DNA of 64,000 nt from Gossypium raimondii (Eukaryota > Streptophyta > Magnoliopsida > Malvales > Malvaceae), in NCBI RefSeq assembly GCF_025698545.1, contig NC_068573.1:15151874-15215873 (forward strand). The letters are read 5' to 3'. How positions within the stretch are numbered: position 1 is the first letter of the stretch; the number at the start of each line of letters is the position of its first letter. Made by a program: the position numbers and the translations under genes. Below are positions 43,917 through 54,479 of this stretch, one piece after another. Under the pieces are notes generated by a model that ran no database searches, had not been told where the DNA came from, and was given only the letters and a program-made list of their open reading frames with translations.

Positions 43917-44031
43917 AGGGTGCAACACGAGGACTTCGCAGAGGTCATCCATCCTAGGACTACTCGCCTCTAGCACGCTTAACTACGCGCTTTTGATCGG
44001 ATCCGGCATTATCACGATATGATCGCACTCC
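43917..44031 (-). rRNA. 5S rRNA copy 149 (type R)
   Basis: 115 nt. actcgcctctagc; cattatcacgatatg. Confidence 0.8.
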
Positions 44032-44209
44032 GCCAACTCTTGCGCAATGTATTCATATAAAGGCTACCCTTATCGAACTTTCGCCAATTTTAATGCAAAT
44101 TCACCAAATATCGCTTCAAATTATTTATTTCGCAAAACGCAAATAACGTAATGAGTGACACCACGTGGAGAAAATGCAACTAACAAAAACACTAAATGAA
44201 ATAAAGTGG

Positions 44210-44324
44210 AGGGTGCAACACGAGGACTTCCTGTGACGCCACCCATCCTAGTACTACTCTCACCCAAGCACGCTTAACTACGCTGCTTTGATAGGATCCG
44301 CATTAGAGCAGTATGATCTCACCC
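44210..44324 (-). rRNA. 5S rRNA copy 150
   Basis: 115 nt. cctgtgacgccacc; ggatccgcattagagcag. Confidence 0.8.
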
Positions 44325-44501
44325 ACAAGTCTTATAATCTATTCATATAAAGGTCGCCTTTATCGTCAGTTGCGCCTCGAATTTTAATGCAAATTCGACC
44401 AAATATCGTTTCAATTTATTTATTTTGCAAGACGAATAACAAAAGAGTTGCACCACGTGGAAAAATGCAACTAACAAAAACATTATATGAAATAAAGTGG
44501 G

Positions 44502-44617
44502 AGGGTGCAACACGAGGACTTCCTCAGACGCCACCCATCCTAGTACTACAACCACCCAAGCACGCTTAACTACGTATTTTGATACGATCCGTGCATTAGT
44601 GCTGGTATGATCGCACT
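44502..44617 (-). pseudogene. 5S copy 151, promoterless (type T)
   Basis: The gene body is nearly whole at 116 nt, but at tcgcact it passes straight into gcaaattcgacc. About 75 bp of upstream sequence (C at -1, GC, TATA, left arm of stem-loop 1) is gone. The internal promoter remains, yet plant 5S genes need the upstream elements for efficient, accurate start. Confidence 0.85.
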
Positions 44618-44732
44618 GCAAATTCGACCAAATATCGTTCAAATTATTTATTTCAAAAGCGCAAATAACGAATGAGTGACACCACGTGGAGAAAATGCAA
44701 CTAACAAAAAACACTAAATGAAATAAAGTGGG

Positions 44733-44852
44733 AGGGGTGCAACACGAGGACTTCCCAGGACGTCACCCATCCTAGTACTACTCTCACCCAAGCACGCTTA
44801 ACTACGTCGTTTTGATAGGATCCGGTGCATTAGAGCAGGTATGATCTCACCC
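44733..44852 (-). rRNA. 5S rRNA copy 152
   Basis: 120 nt. Clean counterpart of copy 150 (ggacgtcacc, tagagcagg). Confidence 0.92.
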
Positions 44853-45035
44853 GTCAAGTCTTGCGCAATCTATTCATATAAAGGCTGCCCCTTATCGCTG
44901 TTGCGCCTCGAATTTTAATGCAAATTCGACCAAATATCGTTTCAATTTATTTATTTTGCAAGACGCAAATAACAAAAGAGTTGCACCACGTGGAAAAATG
45001 CAACTAACAAAAAACATTATATGAAATAATGTGGG

Positions 45036-45155
45036 AGGGGTGCAACACGAGGACTTCCCAGGACGTCACCCATCCTAGTACTACAGTCACCCAAGCACGC
45101 TTAACTACGGCATTTTGATACGATCCGGTGCATTAGTGCTGGTATGATCGCACCC
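45036..45155 (-). rRNA. 5S rRNA copy 153 (type T)
   Basis: 120 nt. Clean counterpart of copy 151, with its promoter intact. Confidence 0.93.
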
Positions 45156-45339
45156 GTCAACTCTTGCGCAATCGATTCATATAGAGGCTGCCCCTTATCG
45201 CACTTCCGCCTCGAATTTGAAGGCAAATTCGACCAAATATCATTTCAATTTATTTATTTTGCAAGACGCAAATAACGAAAGAGTTGCACAACGTGGAAAA
45301 AATGCAACTAAAAAAAAATATTATATGAAATAAAATGGG

Positions 45340-45452
45340 AGGAGTGCAACTCGAGGACTTCCCAGGAGGTCACCCATCCTAGTATTACTCTCGCCAAGCA
45401 CGCTTAATCATGAGTTCGATGGGATCCGTGCATTAGTGTCGGTATGAGCGCC
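45340..45452 (-). rRNA. 5S rRNA copy 154 (type U)
   Basis: 113 nt. taatcatgagttcgatgg; 5' end gagcgcc. Confidence 0.83.
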
Positions 45453-45634
45453 GTGAACTCTTGCGTAATCTATTCATATAAAGGTCGCCTTATCGCACTT
45501 GCGCCTTGAATTTTAATGCAAATTCCACCAAATGTCGTTTCAAATTATTTATTTCGCATAACGCAAATAACGAATGAGTTACACCACGTGGAGAAAATGC
45601 AGATAACAAAAAACATTATATGAAATAAAATAGG

Positions 45635-45750
45635 AGGGTCCAGGAGGACTTCCCAGGAGGTCGCCCACCCTAGTAATCCTCTCGCCCAAGCACGCTTAAC
45701 TGCGGCGTTTGAATGGGATCCGGTGCATTACTGCTGGTGTGATCGCACCC
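45635..45750 (-). rRNA. 5S rRNA copy 155 (type V)
   Basis: 116 nt. 3' end gggtccaggaggac; cattactgctggtgtg. Confidence 0.87.
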
Positions 45751-45933
45751 GTCAACTCTTGCGTAATCTATTCATATAAAGGCTGCCCCTTATCGCACTT
45801 GCGCCTCGAAATTGAAGGCAAATTCCACCAAATATCGTTTCAAATTATTTATTTCGCACGACGTAAATCGCGAATGTGTTACACCACGTGGAGAAAATGC
45901 AACTAAAGGAAATATTATATGAAATAAAATGGG

Positions 45934-46053
45934 AGGGGTGCAACACGATGGCTTCCTAGGAGGTCATCCATCCTCGTACTACTCTCGCCCAAACACGCTT
46001 AACTGCGGAGTTCTGATGGGATACCATGTATTAGTGCTGGTATGATCGCACCC
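45934..46053 (-). rRNA. 5S rRNA copy 156 (type W)
   Basis: 120 nt. cttaactgcgg rather than the cttcaatgcgg of other W copies. Confidence 0.92.
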
Positions 46054-46234
46054 GTCAACTCTTGTGCAATCTACTCATATAAAGGTTGCTCCTTATCGCA
46101 AATGCGCCTCGTATTTGAATGCAAATTCGACCAAATATCGTTTCAAATTATTTATTTCACAAAACGTAAATAACGAATGAGTTACACCACGTGAAGAAAA
46201 TGCAACTAAAAAAAATTATATGAAATAAAATGGG

Positions 46235-46354
46235 AGGGGTGCAATATGTGGACTTCCCAGAAGGTCACCCATACGAGTACTACTCTTGCCCAGGCGCGCT
46301 TGACTGCATAGTTCTGATGGGATCTGGTGCATTAGTGCTGGTATGATCATACCC
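46235..46354 (-). rRNA. 5S rRNA copy 157 (type q-like)
   Basis: 120 nt. gcaatatgtgg; cccatacgagtac; an outlier of the q type 7 kb away from block 5. Confidence 0.91.
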
Positions 46355-46535
46355 GTCAACTCTAGCGCAATCTATTAATATAAAGGCTGCCCTTATCGCA
46401 CTTGCGCCTCGAATTTGAACGCAAATTCGACAAATATTGTTTCAAATTATTTATTTCGCAGAACGCAAATAACGAATGAGTTACACCACGTGGAGAAAAT
46501 GCAACTAAAAAAAACATTATATGAAATAAAATGGG

Positions 46536-46655
46536 ATGGGTGCAACACGAGGGCTTCCCAGGATGTCACCCACCCTAGTAATACTCTCGCCCAAGCACGC
46601 TTAACTGGGGCGTTTGAATGGGATCCGGTGCATTATTGCTGGTATGATCGCACAC
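46536..46655 (-). rRNA. 5S rRNA copy 158 (type r-like)
   Basis: 120 nt. gatgtcacccaccctag; 5' end gcacac|gtc; upstream TATA reads ttcatataacag. Confidence 0.91.
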
Positions 46656-46838
46656 GTCAACTCTTACGCAATCCATTCATATAACAGCTGCCCCATATCG
46701 CACTTGCTCCTCTAATTTGACTGCAAATTCGACCAAATACCGTTTCAAATTATTTATTATGCAAAACGCATATAACGAATGAGTTACACCACGTGGAGAA
46801 AATGCAACTAAAAAAAATATTATATGAAATAAAATGGG

Positions 46839-46957
46839 AGGGATGCAACACAAGGACTTTCAAGGAGGTCACCCATCCTCGTACTACTCTCGCCCAAGCA
46901 CGCTTCAATGGGAGTTCTGATGGGATCTGGTGCATTAGTGCTAGTATGATTGCACCC
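46839..46957 (-). rRNA. 5S rRNA copy 159
   Basis: 119 nt. gatgcaacacaaggac; catcctcgtac; cttcaatggg. Confidence 0.91.
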
Positions 46958-47138
46958 GTCAACTCTTGTGCTATCTATTCATATAAAGGTTGCCCCTTAT
47001 TGCAAATGCGCCTCGAAGTTTAATGCAAATTCGACCAAATATCGTTTCAAATTATTTATTTCGCAAAATGCAAATAACGAATCAGTTACACCACGTGAAG
47101 AAACTGCAACAAAAAAAAATTATATGAAATAAAATGGG

Positions 47139-47258
47139 AGGGGTGTAATACGAGGACCTTCCAGGAGGTTACCTAGCCTAATAGTACTCTCGCCCAGGCA
47201 CGCTTGACTGCGGAGTTCTAATGGGATCCGGTGCATTAGTGCTTGTATGATCGCCGTA
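47139..47258 (-). rRNA. 5S rRNA copy 160
   Basis: 120 nt. ggttacctagcctaatag rewrites the C box; 5' end tcgccgta. Doubtful template for TFIIIA. Confidence 0.86.
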
Positions 47259-47442
47259 GTCAACTCTTCCACAATCTATTCATATAAAGGCTGCCCCTTA
47301 CCGCACTCGTGCCTCGAATTTTAATGCAAATTCGACCGAATATCGTTTCAAATTATTTATTTCGCATAACACAAATAACGAATGAGTTAGACCACGTGGA
47401 GAAAATGCAACTAAAAAAAAACATTATATGAAATAAAATGGG

Positions 47443-47559
47443 AGGGGTGCAACACGAGGACTTCCCAGGAGGTCACCCATCCTAGTACTACTCTCACCCA
47501 AGCACGCTTGATCGGGAGTTTCGATGGGATCCGTGCATTAGTGCCGGTATGATCGTGCC
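47443..47559 (-). rRNA. 5S rRNA copy 161
   Basis: 117 nt. C box intact; cttgatcgggagtttcg; gatcgtgcc. Confidence 0.86.
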
Positions 47560-47740
47560 GCCAACTCTAGCGCAATCTATTAATATAAAGGTCGCCTTAT
47601 CAAGATTTTGCGCCGAATTTGAATGCAAATTCGACCAAATATCGTTTCAAATTATTTATTTCGCACAACGCAAATAACGAATGAGTTACACCACGTGGAC
47701 AAAATGCAACTAAAAAATGTATTATATGAAATAAAATGGG

Positions 47741-47859
47741 AGGGGTGCAACACGAGGACTTCCCAAGAGGTCACCCATCCTCGTACTACTCTCGCCCAAG
47801 CACGCTTCAATGGGAGTTCTGATGGGATCCGGTGCATTAGTGCTAGTTTGATTGCACCC
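47741..47859 (-). rRNA. 5S rRNA copy 162
   Basis: 119 nt. Partner of copy 159; tagtttgattgc. Confidence 0.92.
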
Positions 47860-48040
47860 GTCAACTCTTGTGCTATCTATTCATATAAAGGTTACCCCTT
47901 ATCGCAAATGCGCCTCGAAGTTTAATGCAAATTCGACCAAATATCGTTTCAAATTATTTATTTCGCAAAACGCAAATAACGAATCAGTTACACCACGTGA
48001 AGAAATTGCAACAAAAAAAAATTATATGAAATAAAATGGG

Positions 48041-48160
48041 AGGGGTGTAATACGAGGACCACCCAGGAGGTTACCTAGCCTAATAGTACTCTCGTCCAGG
48101 TACGCTTGACTGCGGAGTTCTAATGGGATCCGGTGCATTAGTGCTTGTATGATCGCACTA
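48041..48160 (-). rRNA. 5S rRNA copy 163
   Basis: 120 nt. Partner of copy 160, same rewritten C box; ctcgtccaggtacgc. Confidence 0.88.
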
Positions 48161-48344
48161 GTCAACTCTTCCACAACCTATTCATATAAAGGCTGCCCCT
48201 TATCGCACTCGTGCCTCGAATTTTAATGCAAATTCGACCGAATATCGTTTCAAATTATTTATTTCGTATAACACAAATAACGAATGAGTTAGAACACGTG
48301 GAGAAAATGCAACTAAAAAAAAGCATTATATGAAATAAAATGGG

Positions 48345-48456
48345 AGGGGTGCAACACGAGGACTTCCCAGAGATCACCCATCCTAGTACTACTCCTTGAG
48401 CACGCTTGATCGGGAGTTCGATGGGATCCGTGCATTAGTTTGGTATGATCGCATTC
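48345..48456 (-). rRNA. 5S rRNA copy 164
   Basis: 112 nt. Partner of copy 161; ctccttgagcacgc scrambles the intermediate element. Confidence 0.82.
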
Positions 48457-48634
48457 GTCAACTCTAGCGCAATCTATTAATATAAAGGTCGCCCTTATCG
48501 ATTGCGCGCCAATTTGAATGCAAATTCGACCAAATATCGTTTCAAATTATTTATTTCACACAACGCAAATAACGAATGAGTTACCCACGTGGAGAAAATG
48601 CAACTAAAAAAAGTATTATATGAAATAAAATGGG

Positions 48635-48754
48635 AGGGGTGCAACACGAGGACTTCCCAAGAGGTCACCCATCCTCGTACTACTCTCGCCCAAGCACGCT
48701 TCAATGCGGAGTTCTGATGGGATCCGATGCATTAGTGCTAGTATGCATGCACCC
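48635..48754 (-). rRNA. 5S rRNA copy 165
   Basis: 120 nt. Partner of copy 159; gtatgcatgcaccc at the 5' end. Confidence 0.92.
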
Positions 48755-48930
48755 GTCAACTCTTGTCCTATCTATTCATATAAAGGTTGCCCCTTATCGC
48801 AAATGCGCCTCGAATTTTAATGCAAATTCTACCAAATATCCTTTCAAATTATTTATTTCGTAAAACGCAAATGACGAATGAGTTACACCAAGAAATTGCA
48901 ACTAAAAGAAATTATATGAAATAAAATGGG

Positions 48931-49034
48931 AGGGGCGCAATACGAGTACTTCCAAGGAGGTTATCTCGCCCAGGCACGCTTAACTGCGGCGTTTGAATGG
49001 GATCCGGTGCAGTAGTGCTTGTATGATCGCACCA
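48931..49034 (-). pseudogene. 5S copy 166, C box deleted
   Basis: 104 nt. ccaaggaggttatctcgccc lacks about 16 bp that hold most of the C box, the main TFIIIA contact. Downstream spacer also lacks the G-box (acaccaagaaattg). Confidence 0.88.
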
Positions 49035-49218
49035 GTAAACTCTTCCGCAATCAATTCATATAAAGGCTGCCCCTTATCGCACTTATGCCTCGAATTTTAT
49101 TGCAAATTAGACCGAATGTCGTTTCAAATTATTTATTTCGCATAACACAAATAATGAATGAGTTAGACCACGTGGAGAAAATGCAACTAACAAAAAACAT
49201 TATATGAAATAAAATGGG

Positions 49219-49338
49219 AGGGGTGCAACACGAGGACTTCCCAGGAGGTCACCCATCCTAGTACTACTCTCGGCCAAGCACGTTTAACTGCGGCGTTTGA
49301 ATGCGATCCGGTGCATTAGTGCTGGTATGATCGCACCC
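49219..49338 (-). rRNA. 5S rRNA copy 167
   Basis: 120 nt. C box intact; ctcggccaagcacgtttaactgcgg. Its TATA region is duplicated (see 49349-49398). Confidence 0.93.
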
Positions 49339-49348
49339 GTCAACTCTT

Positions 49349-49398
49349 GCGCAATCTATTCATATAAAGGTTGGCGCAATCTATTCATATAAAGGTTG
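49349..49398 (-). repeat. 25 bp tandem duplication of the TATA region (copy 167)
   Basis: The segment gcgcaatctattcatataaaggttg occurs twice in a row (49349-49373 and 49374-49398). Copy 167 therefore has a normally placed TATA and a second one 25 bp further upstream. Confidence 0.9.
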
Positions 49399-49545
49399 GC
49401 CCTTATCGCACTTGCGCCTCGAATTTCAATGCAAATTCGACCAAATATCATTTCAAATTATTTATTTCGCACAACGCAAATAACGAATGAGTTACACCAC
49501 GTGAAGAAAATGCAACTAAAAAAACATTATATGAAACAAAATGGG

Positions 49546-49662
49546 ATGGGTGCAACACGAGGACTTCCCAGGATGTCACCCATACTAGTACTACTCTCGG
49601 CCAAGCACGTTTAACTGCGGCGTTTGAATGGGATCCCGCATTAGTGCCGGTATGATCGCACC
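49546..49662 (-). rRNA. 5S rRNA copy 168
   Basis: 117 nt. gatgtcacccatactag; ggatcccgcattagtgccgg. Confidence 0.85.
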
Positions 49663-49840
49663 GCCAACTCTTGCGCAATCTATTCATATAAAGGTGCCCT
49701 TATCAAGATTTGGCGCTCAATTTCAATGCAAATTCACCAAATATCATTTCAATTATTTATTTCGCACAACGCGAATAACGAATGAGTGACACCACGTGGA
49801 GAAAATGCAACTAAAAAAACATTATATGAAATAAAATGGG

Positions 49841-49960
49841 ATGGGTGCAACACGAAGACTTCCCAGGATGTCACCCATCCTCGTACTACTCTCACCTAAG
49901 CACGCTTGACTGCGGAGTTCAGATGGGATCCAGTGCATTAGTGCTGGTATGATCGTACCC
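49841..49960 (-). rRNA. 5S rRNA copy 169
   Basis: 120 nt. gatgtcacccatcctcg; ctcacctaagcacgcttgac. Confidence 0.92.
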
Positions 49961-50143
49961 GTCAACTCTAGCGCAATCTATTAATATAAAGGCTGCCCTT
50001 CTCGCACTTGCGCCTCAAATTTGAATGCAAATTCGACCAAATATTGTTTCAAATTATTTATAAGGCAAAACGCAAATAACGAATGAGTTAGACCACGTGG
50101 AGAAAATGCAACTAACAAAAAACATTATATGAAATAAAATGGG

Positions 50144-50254
50144 AGGGTGCACGAGGACTTCCCAGGAGGTCACCTATCCTAGTACTACACTCGCCCAAGC
50201 ACGCTTAATGCGGAGTTCGATGGGCTCCGTGCATTAGTCGGTCTGAAAGCACTG
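50144..50254 (-). rRNA. 5S rRNA copy 170
   Basis: 111 nt. 3' end gtgcacgaggac is short; 5' third garbled (gtcggtctgaaagcactg). Confidence 0.8.
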
Positions 50255-50437
50255 GCCAACTTTTGCACAATCTATTCATATAAAGGCTGCCCCTTATAGC
50301 ACTTGCGCCTCGAATTTTAATGCATATTGGACCAAATATCGTTTCAAATTATTTATTTTGCAAAACGCAAATAACAAATGAGTTACACCACGTGGAGAAA
50401 ATGCAACTAAAAAAAATATTATATGAAATAAAATGGG

Positions 50438-50557
50438 AGGGGTGCAATACGAGGACTTCCCAGGAGGTCACCCATCCTAGTACTACTCTCACCCAGGCAC
50501 GCTTAACTGCGGAGTTCTGATGGGATACCATGCGTTAGTGCTAGTATCATCGCACCC
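50438..50557 (-). rRNA. 5S rRNA copy 171
   Basis: 120 nt. gcaatacgagg; gggataccatgcgttag loses BamHI. Confidence 0.93.
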
Positions 50558-50738
50558 GTCAACTCTTGTGCAATCGATTCATATAAAGGTTGCCCCTTAT
50601 CGCAAATGCGCCTCGAATTTTAATGCAAATTGGACCAAATATCGTTTCAAAATATTTATTTCTCAAAACGCAAATAACAAATGAGTTACACCACGTGGAA
50701 AAAATGCAACTAAAAAAAATTATATGAAATAAAATGGG

Positions 50739-50858
50739 AGGGGTGCAATACGAGGACTTCCCAGGAGGTCACCCATCCTAGTACTACTCTCGCCCAGGCA
50801 CGCTTGACTGCGGAGTTCAGATGGGATACCATGCGTTAGTGCTAGTATCATCGCACCC
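50739..50858 (-). rRNA. 5S rRNA copy 172
   Basis: 120 nt. As copy 171 with cttgactgcggagttcag. Confidence 0.93.
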
Positions 50859-51040
50859 GTCAACTCTTGTGCAATCTATTCATATAAAGGTTGCCCCTTA
50901 TCGCAAATGCGCCTCGAATTTTAATGCAAATTCGACCATATATCATTTCAAATTATCTATTTCGCACAACGCAAATCACGAATGAGTCACTCCACGTGGA
51001 GAAAATGCAACTAAAAAAATATTATATGAAATAAAATGGG

Positions 51041-51160
51041 AGGGGTGCAACACGATGACTTCCCAGGAGGTCACCCATCCTCGTACTACTCTCGCCCAAG
51101 CACGCTTCAATGCGGAGTTCTAATGGGATACCATCCATTAGTGCTAGTATGATCGCACCC
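51041..51160 (-). rRNA. 5S rRNA copy 173
   Basis: 120 nt. acgatgac; catcctcgtac; taccatccattag. Confidence 0.93.
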
Positions 51161-51341
51161 ATCAACTCTTGTGCAATCTACTCATATAAAGGTGGCCCCT
51201 TATCGCAAATGCGCCTCGAATTTTAATGCAAATTCGACCAAATATCGTTTCAAATTATTTATTTCGCAAAACGCAAATAACGAATGAGTTACACCACGTG
51301 ATGAAAATGCAACTAAAAAAAATTATATGAAATAAAACGGG

Positions 51342-51461
51342 AGGGGTGCAATATGTGGACTTCCCAGGAGGTCACCCATCCTAGTACTACTCTCGCCCAG
51401 GCACGTTTAACTGCGGAGTTCTGATGGGATACCATGTGTTAGTGCTAGTATCATCGCACCC
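51342..51461 (-). rRNA. 5S rRNA copy 174
   Basis: 120 nt. gcaatatgtgg; taccatgtgttag. Confidence 0.93.
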
Positions 51462-51643
51462 GTCAACTCTTGTGCAATCTATTCATATAAAGGTTGCCCC
51501 TTATCGCAAATGCGCCTCGAATTTTAATGCAAATTCGACCATATATCATTTCAAATTATCTATTTCGCACAACGCAAATCACGAATGAGTCACTCCACGT
51601 GGAGAAAATGCAACTAAAAAAATATTGTATGAAATAAAATGGG

Positions 51644-51763
51644 AGGGGTGCAACACGATGACTTCCCAGGAGGTCACCCATCCTCCTACTACTCTCGCCC
51701 AAGCACGCTTCAATGCGGAGTTCTGATGGGATACCATCCATTAGTGCTAGTATGATCGCACCC
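51644..51763 (-). rRNA. 5S rRNA copy 175
   Basis: 120 nt. As copy 173 except catcctcctac. Confidence 0.93.
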
Positions 51764-51943
51764 ATCAACTGTTGAGCAATCTACTCATATAAAGGTGGCC
51801 CCTTATCGCAAATGCGCCTCGAATTTTAATGTAAATTCGACCAAATATCGTTTCAAATTATTTATTTCGCAAAACGCAAATAACGAATGAGTTACACCAC
51901 GTGAAGAAAATGCAACTAAAAAAATTATATGAAATAAAACGGG

Positions 51944-52063
51944 CGGGGTGCAATATGTGGACTTCCCAGGATGTCACCCACCCCAGTAATACTCTCGCCC
52001 GAGCACGCTTAACTGCCGTGTTTGAATGGGATCCGGTGCATTAGTGCTTGTATGATCGCACCC
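51944..52063 (-). rRNA. 5S rRNA copy 176
   Basis: 120 nt. gcggggtgcaatatg; gatgtcacccaccccag; gcccgagc. Confidence 0.91.
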
Positions 52064-52246
52064 GTCAACTCTTGCGCAATCCATTCATATAACGGTTGCC
52101 CCATATTGCACTTGCGGCTCGAATTTGATAGCAAATGCGACCAAATACCGTTTCAAATTATTTATTTCGCAAAACGCATATAACGAATGAGTTACACCAC
52201 GTGGAGAAAATGGAACTAAAAAAAATATTATATGAAATAAAAGGGG

Positions 52247-52366
52247 AGGGGTGCAACACGAGGACTTTCTAGGAGGTCACCCATCCTCGTACTACTCTCG
52301 CCCAAGCACGCTTCAATGCGGAGTTCTGATGGGATCCGATGCATTAGTGCTAGTATGATTGCACCC
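52247..52366 (-). rRNA. 5S rRNA copy 177 (type s-like)
   Basis: 120 nt. gactttctaggagg; catcctcgtac; gattgcaccc. Confidence 0.92.
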
Positions 52367-52550
52367 GTCAACTCTTGTGCTATCTATTCATATAAAGGCT
52401 ACCCCTTATCGCAAATGCGCCTCGAATTTTAATGCAAATTCGATCAAATATCGTTTCAAATTATTTATTTCACAAAACGCAAATAACGAATGAGTTACAC
52501 CACGTGGAGAAAATGCAACTAACAAAAAACATTATATGAAATAAAATGGG

Positions 52551-52666
52551 AGGGTGCACGAGGACTTCCCTGGAGGTCACCCATCCTAGTACTACACTCG
52601 CCCAAGCACGCTTAACTGCCGAGTTCTGATGGGATCCGGTGCATTAGTGCTGGTCTGAGCGCACCC
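52551..52666 (-). rRNA. 5S rRNA copy 178
   Basis: 116 nt. 3' end gtgcacgagg; ccctggagg; gtctgagcgc. Partner of copy 191. Confidence 0.9.
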
Positions 52667-52850
52667 GTCAACTTTTGCGCAATCTTTTCATATAAAGGCT
52701 GCCCCTTATCGCACTTGCGCCTCGAATTTGAATGCAAATTCGACCAAATATCGTTTCAAAATTATTTATTTCGCACAACGCAAATCACGAATGAGTTACT
52801 CCACGTGGAGAAAATGCAACTAAAAAAGATATTATATGAAATAAAATGGG

Positions 52851-52970
52851 AGGGGTGCAACACGATCACTTCCCAGGGGGTCACCCATCTTGGTACTACT
52901 CTCGCCCAAGCACGCTTCAATGCGGAGTTCTGATGGGATACCATGCATTAGTGCTAGTATGATCGCACCC
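52851..52970 (-). rRNA. 5S rRNA copy 179 (type p)
   Basis: 120 nt. acgatcacttcccaggggg; C box catcttggtac. Confidence 0.91.
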
Positions 52971-53150
52971 ATCAACCCTTGTGCAATCTACTCATATAAA
53001 GGTTGCCCCTTATCGCAAATGCGCCTCAAATTTTAATGTAAATTCGACCAAATATCGTTTCAAATTATTTATTTCATAAAACGCAAATAACGAATGAGTT
53101 ACACCACGTGAAGAAAATGCAACTAAAAAAATTATATGAAATAAAATGGG

Positions 53151-53268
53151 TGGGGTGCAATATGTGGACTTCCCAGAAGGTCACCCATACAAGTACTACT
53201 CTTGCCTGTGCATGCTTGATCGCATAGTTCGATGGGATCCGTGCATTAGTGCCGGTATGATCGCATCT
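53151..53268 (-). rRNA. 5S rRNA copy 180 (type q)
   Basis: 118 nt. cttgcctgtgcatgcttg; 5' end gcatct|gcc. Confidence 0.85.
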
Positions 53269-53451
53269 GCCAACTCTAGCGCAATCTATTAATATAAAGG
53301 CGGCCCTTATCAAGATTTGCGCCTCGAATTTGAATGCAAATTCACCAAATATTGTTTCAAATTATTTATTTCGCAGAATCGAAAATAACGAATGAGTTAC
53401 ACCACGTGGAGAAAATGCAACTAAAAAAAACATTATATGAAATACAATGGG

Positions 53452-53570
53452 ATGGGTGCAACACGAGGACTTCCCAGGATGTCACCCACCCTAGTAATAC
53501 TCTCGCCCAAGCACGCTTAACTGTGGCGTTTGAATGGGATCCGGTGCATTAGTGTTGGTATGATCGCACC
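53452..53570 (-). rRNA. 5S rRNA copy 181 (type r)
   Basis: 119 nt. aactgtggcgtttgaatgg; gtgttggtatg. Confidence 0.91.
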
Positions 53571-53751
53571 GTCAACTCTTGCGCAATCCATTCATATAAC
53601 TACCGCCCATATCGCACTTTGGCGTCAATTTTGATCGCTAATTCGACCAAATACCGTTTCAAATTATTTATTTCGCAAAACGCATATAACGAATGAGTTA
53701 CACCACGTAGAGAAAATGCAACTAAAAAAATATTATATGAAATAAAATGAG

Positions 53752-53871
53752 AGGGGTGCAACACGGGGACTTTCTAGGAGGTCACCCATCCTCGTACTAC
53801 TCTCGCCCAAGCACGCTTCAATGCGGAGTTCTGATGGGATCCGATGCATTAGTGCAAGTATGATTGCACCC
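53752..53871 (-). rRNA. 5S rRNA copy 182 (type s)
   Basis: 120 nt. gcaacacggggac; gtgcaagtatgattgc. Confidence 0.92.
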
Positions 53872-54055
53872 GTCAACTCTTGTGCTATCTATTCATATAA
53901 AGGTTAACCCTTATCGCAAATGCGCCTCGAATTTTAATGCAAATTTGACCAAATATCGTTTCAAATTATTTATTTCGCAAAACGCAAATAACGAATGAGT
54001 TACACCACGTGGAGAAAATGCAGCTAACAAAAAACATTATATGAAATAAAGTGGG

Positions 54056-54175
54056 AGGGGTGTAACACGAGGACTTCCCAGGAGGTTACCTAGCCTAATA
54101 CTACTCTCGCCCAGGCACACTTCACTGCGGAGTTCTGATGGGATCCGGTGCATTAGTGCTTGTATGATCGCACTG
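54056..54175 (-). rRNA. 5S rRNA copy 183 (type t)
   Basis: 120 nt. ggttacctagcctaatac in the C box; cacacttcactgcgg. Confidence 0.88.
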
Positions 54176-54359
54176 GTCAACTCTTCCGCAATCTATTCAT
54201 ATAAAGGCTGCCCCTTAGCGCACTTGTGCCTCGAATTTTAATGCAAATTGGACTGAATATCATTTCAAATTATTTATTTCGCGTAACGCAAATAACGAAT
54301 GAGTTAGACCACGTGGAGAAAATGCAACTAACAAAAACCATTATATGAAATAAAATGGG

Positions 54360-54479
54360 AGGGGTGCAACACGAGGACTTCCCAGGAGGTCACCCATCCT
54401 AGTACTACACTCGCCCAGGCACGCTTGACTGCGGAGTTCTAATTGGATCCGGTGCATTACTGCTGGTATGATCGTACCC
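54360..54479 (-). rRNA. 5S rRNA copy 184
   Basis: 120 nt. C box intact; tactacactcgcccaggc; cattactgctgg. Confidence 0.92.

Larger units (their letters stand above)
38507..46053 (-). repeat. Higher-order repeat block 4 (six-unit, types U V W P Q/R T)
   Basis: Turn 1 is copies 131-136 (38507-40138) and turn 2 is copies 137-142 (40323-41944), shifted about 1816 bp. Turn 3 starts at 42124 and is rearranged; U-V-W returns at 45340-46053. U has gtgcaactcgaggac, V has gtgcaggaggac with gcccaccctagtaatcc, W has cgatggcttcc with catccatcctcgtac and a cactaaaggaa-like trailer, T has ggacgtcacc with cttaactacggcattttg. Confidence 0.85.
46839..48754 (-). repeat. Three-unit higher-order repeat, 2.3 turns
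   Basis: Copies 159-161 (46839, 47139, 47443) and 162-164 (47741, 48041, 48345) match in order at a shift of 902 bp, and copy 165 (48635) begins a third turn. The middle member has the distinctive ggttacctagcctaatag. Confidence 0.85.
50438..51763 (-). repeat. Two-unit duplications
   Basis: Copies 171, 172 and 174 share taccatg(c/t)gttag and tagtatcatcgc. Copies 173 and 175, shifted 603 bp, share taccatccattag and their whole spacer. Confidence 0.75.
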
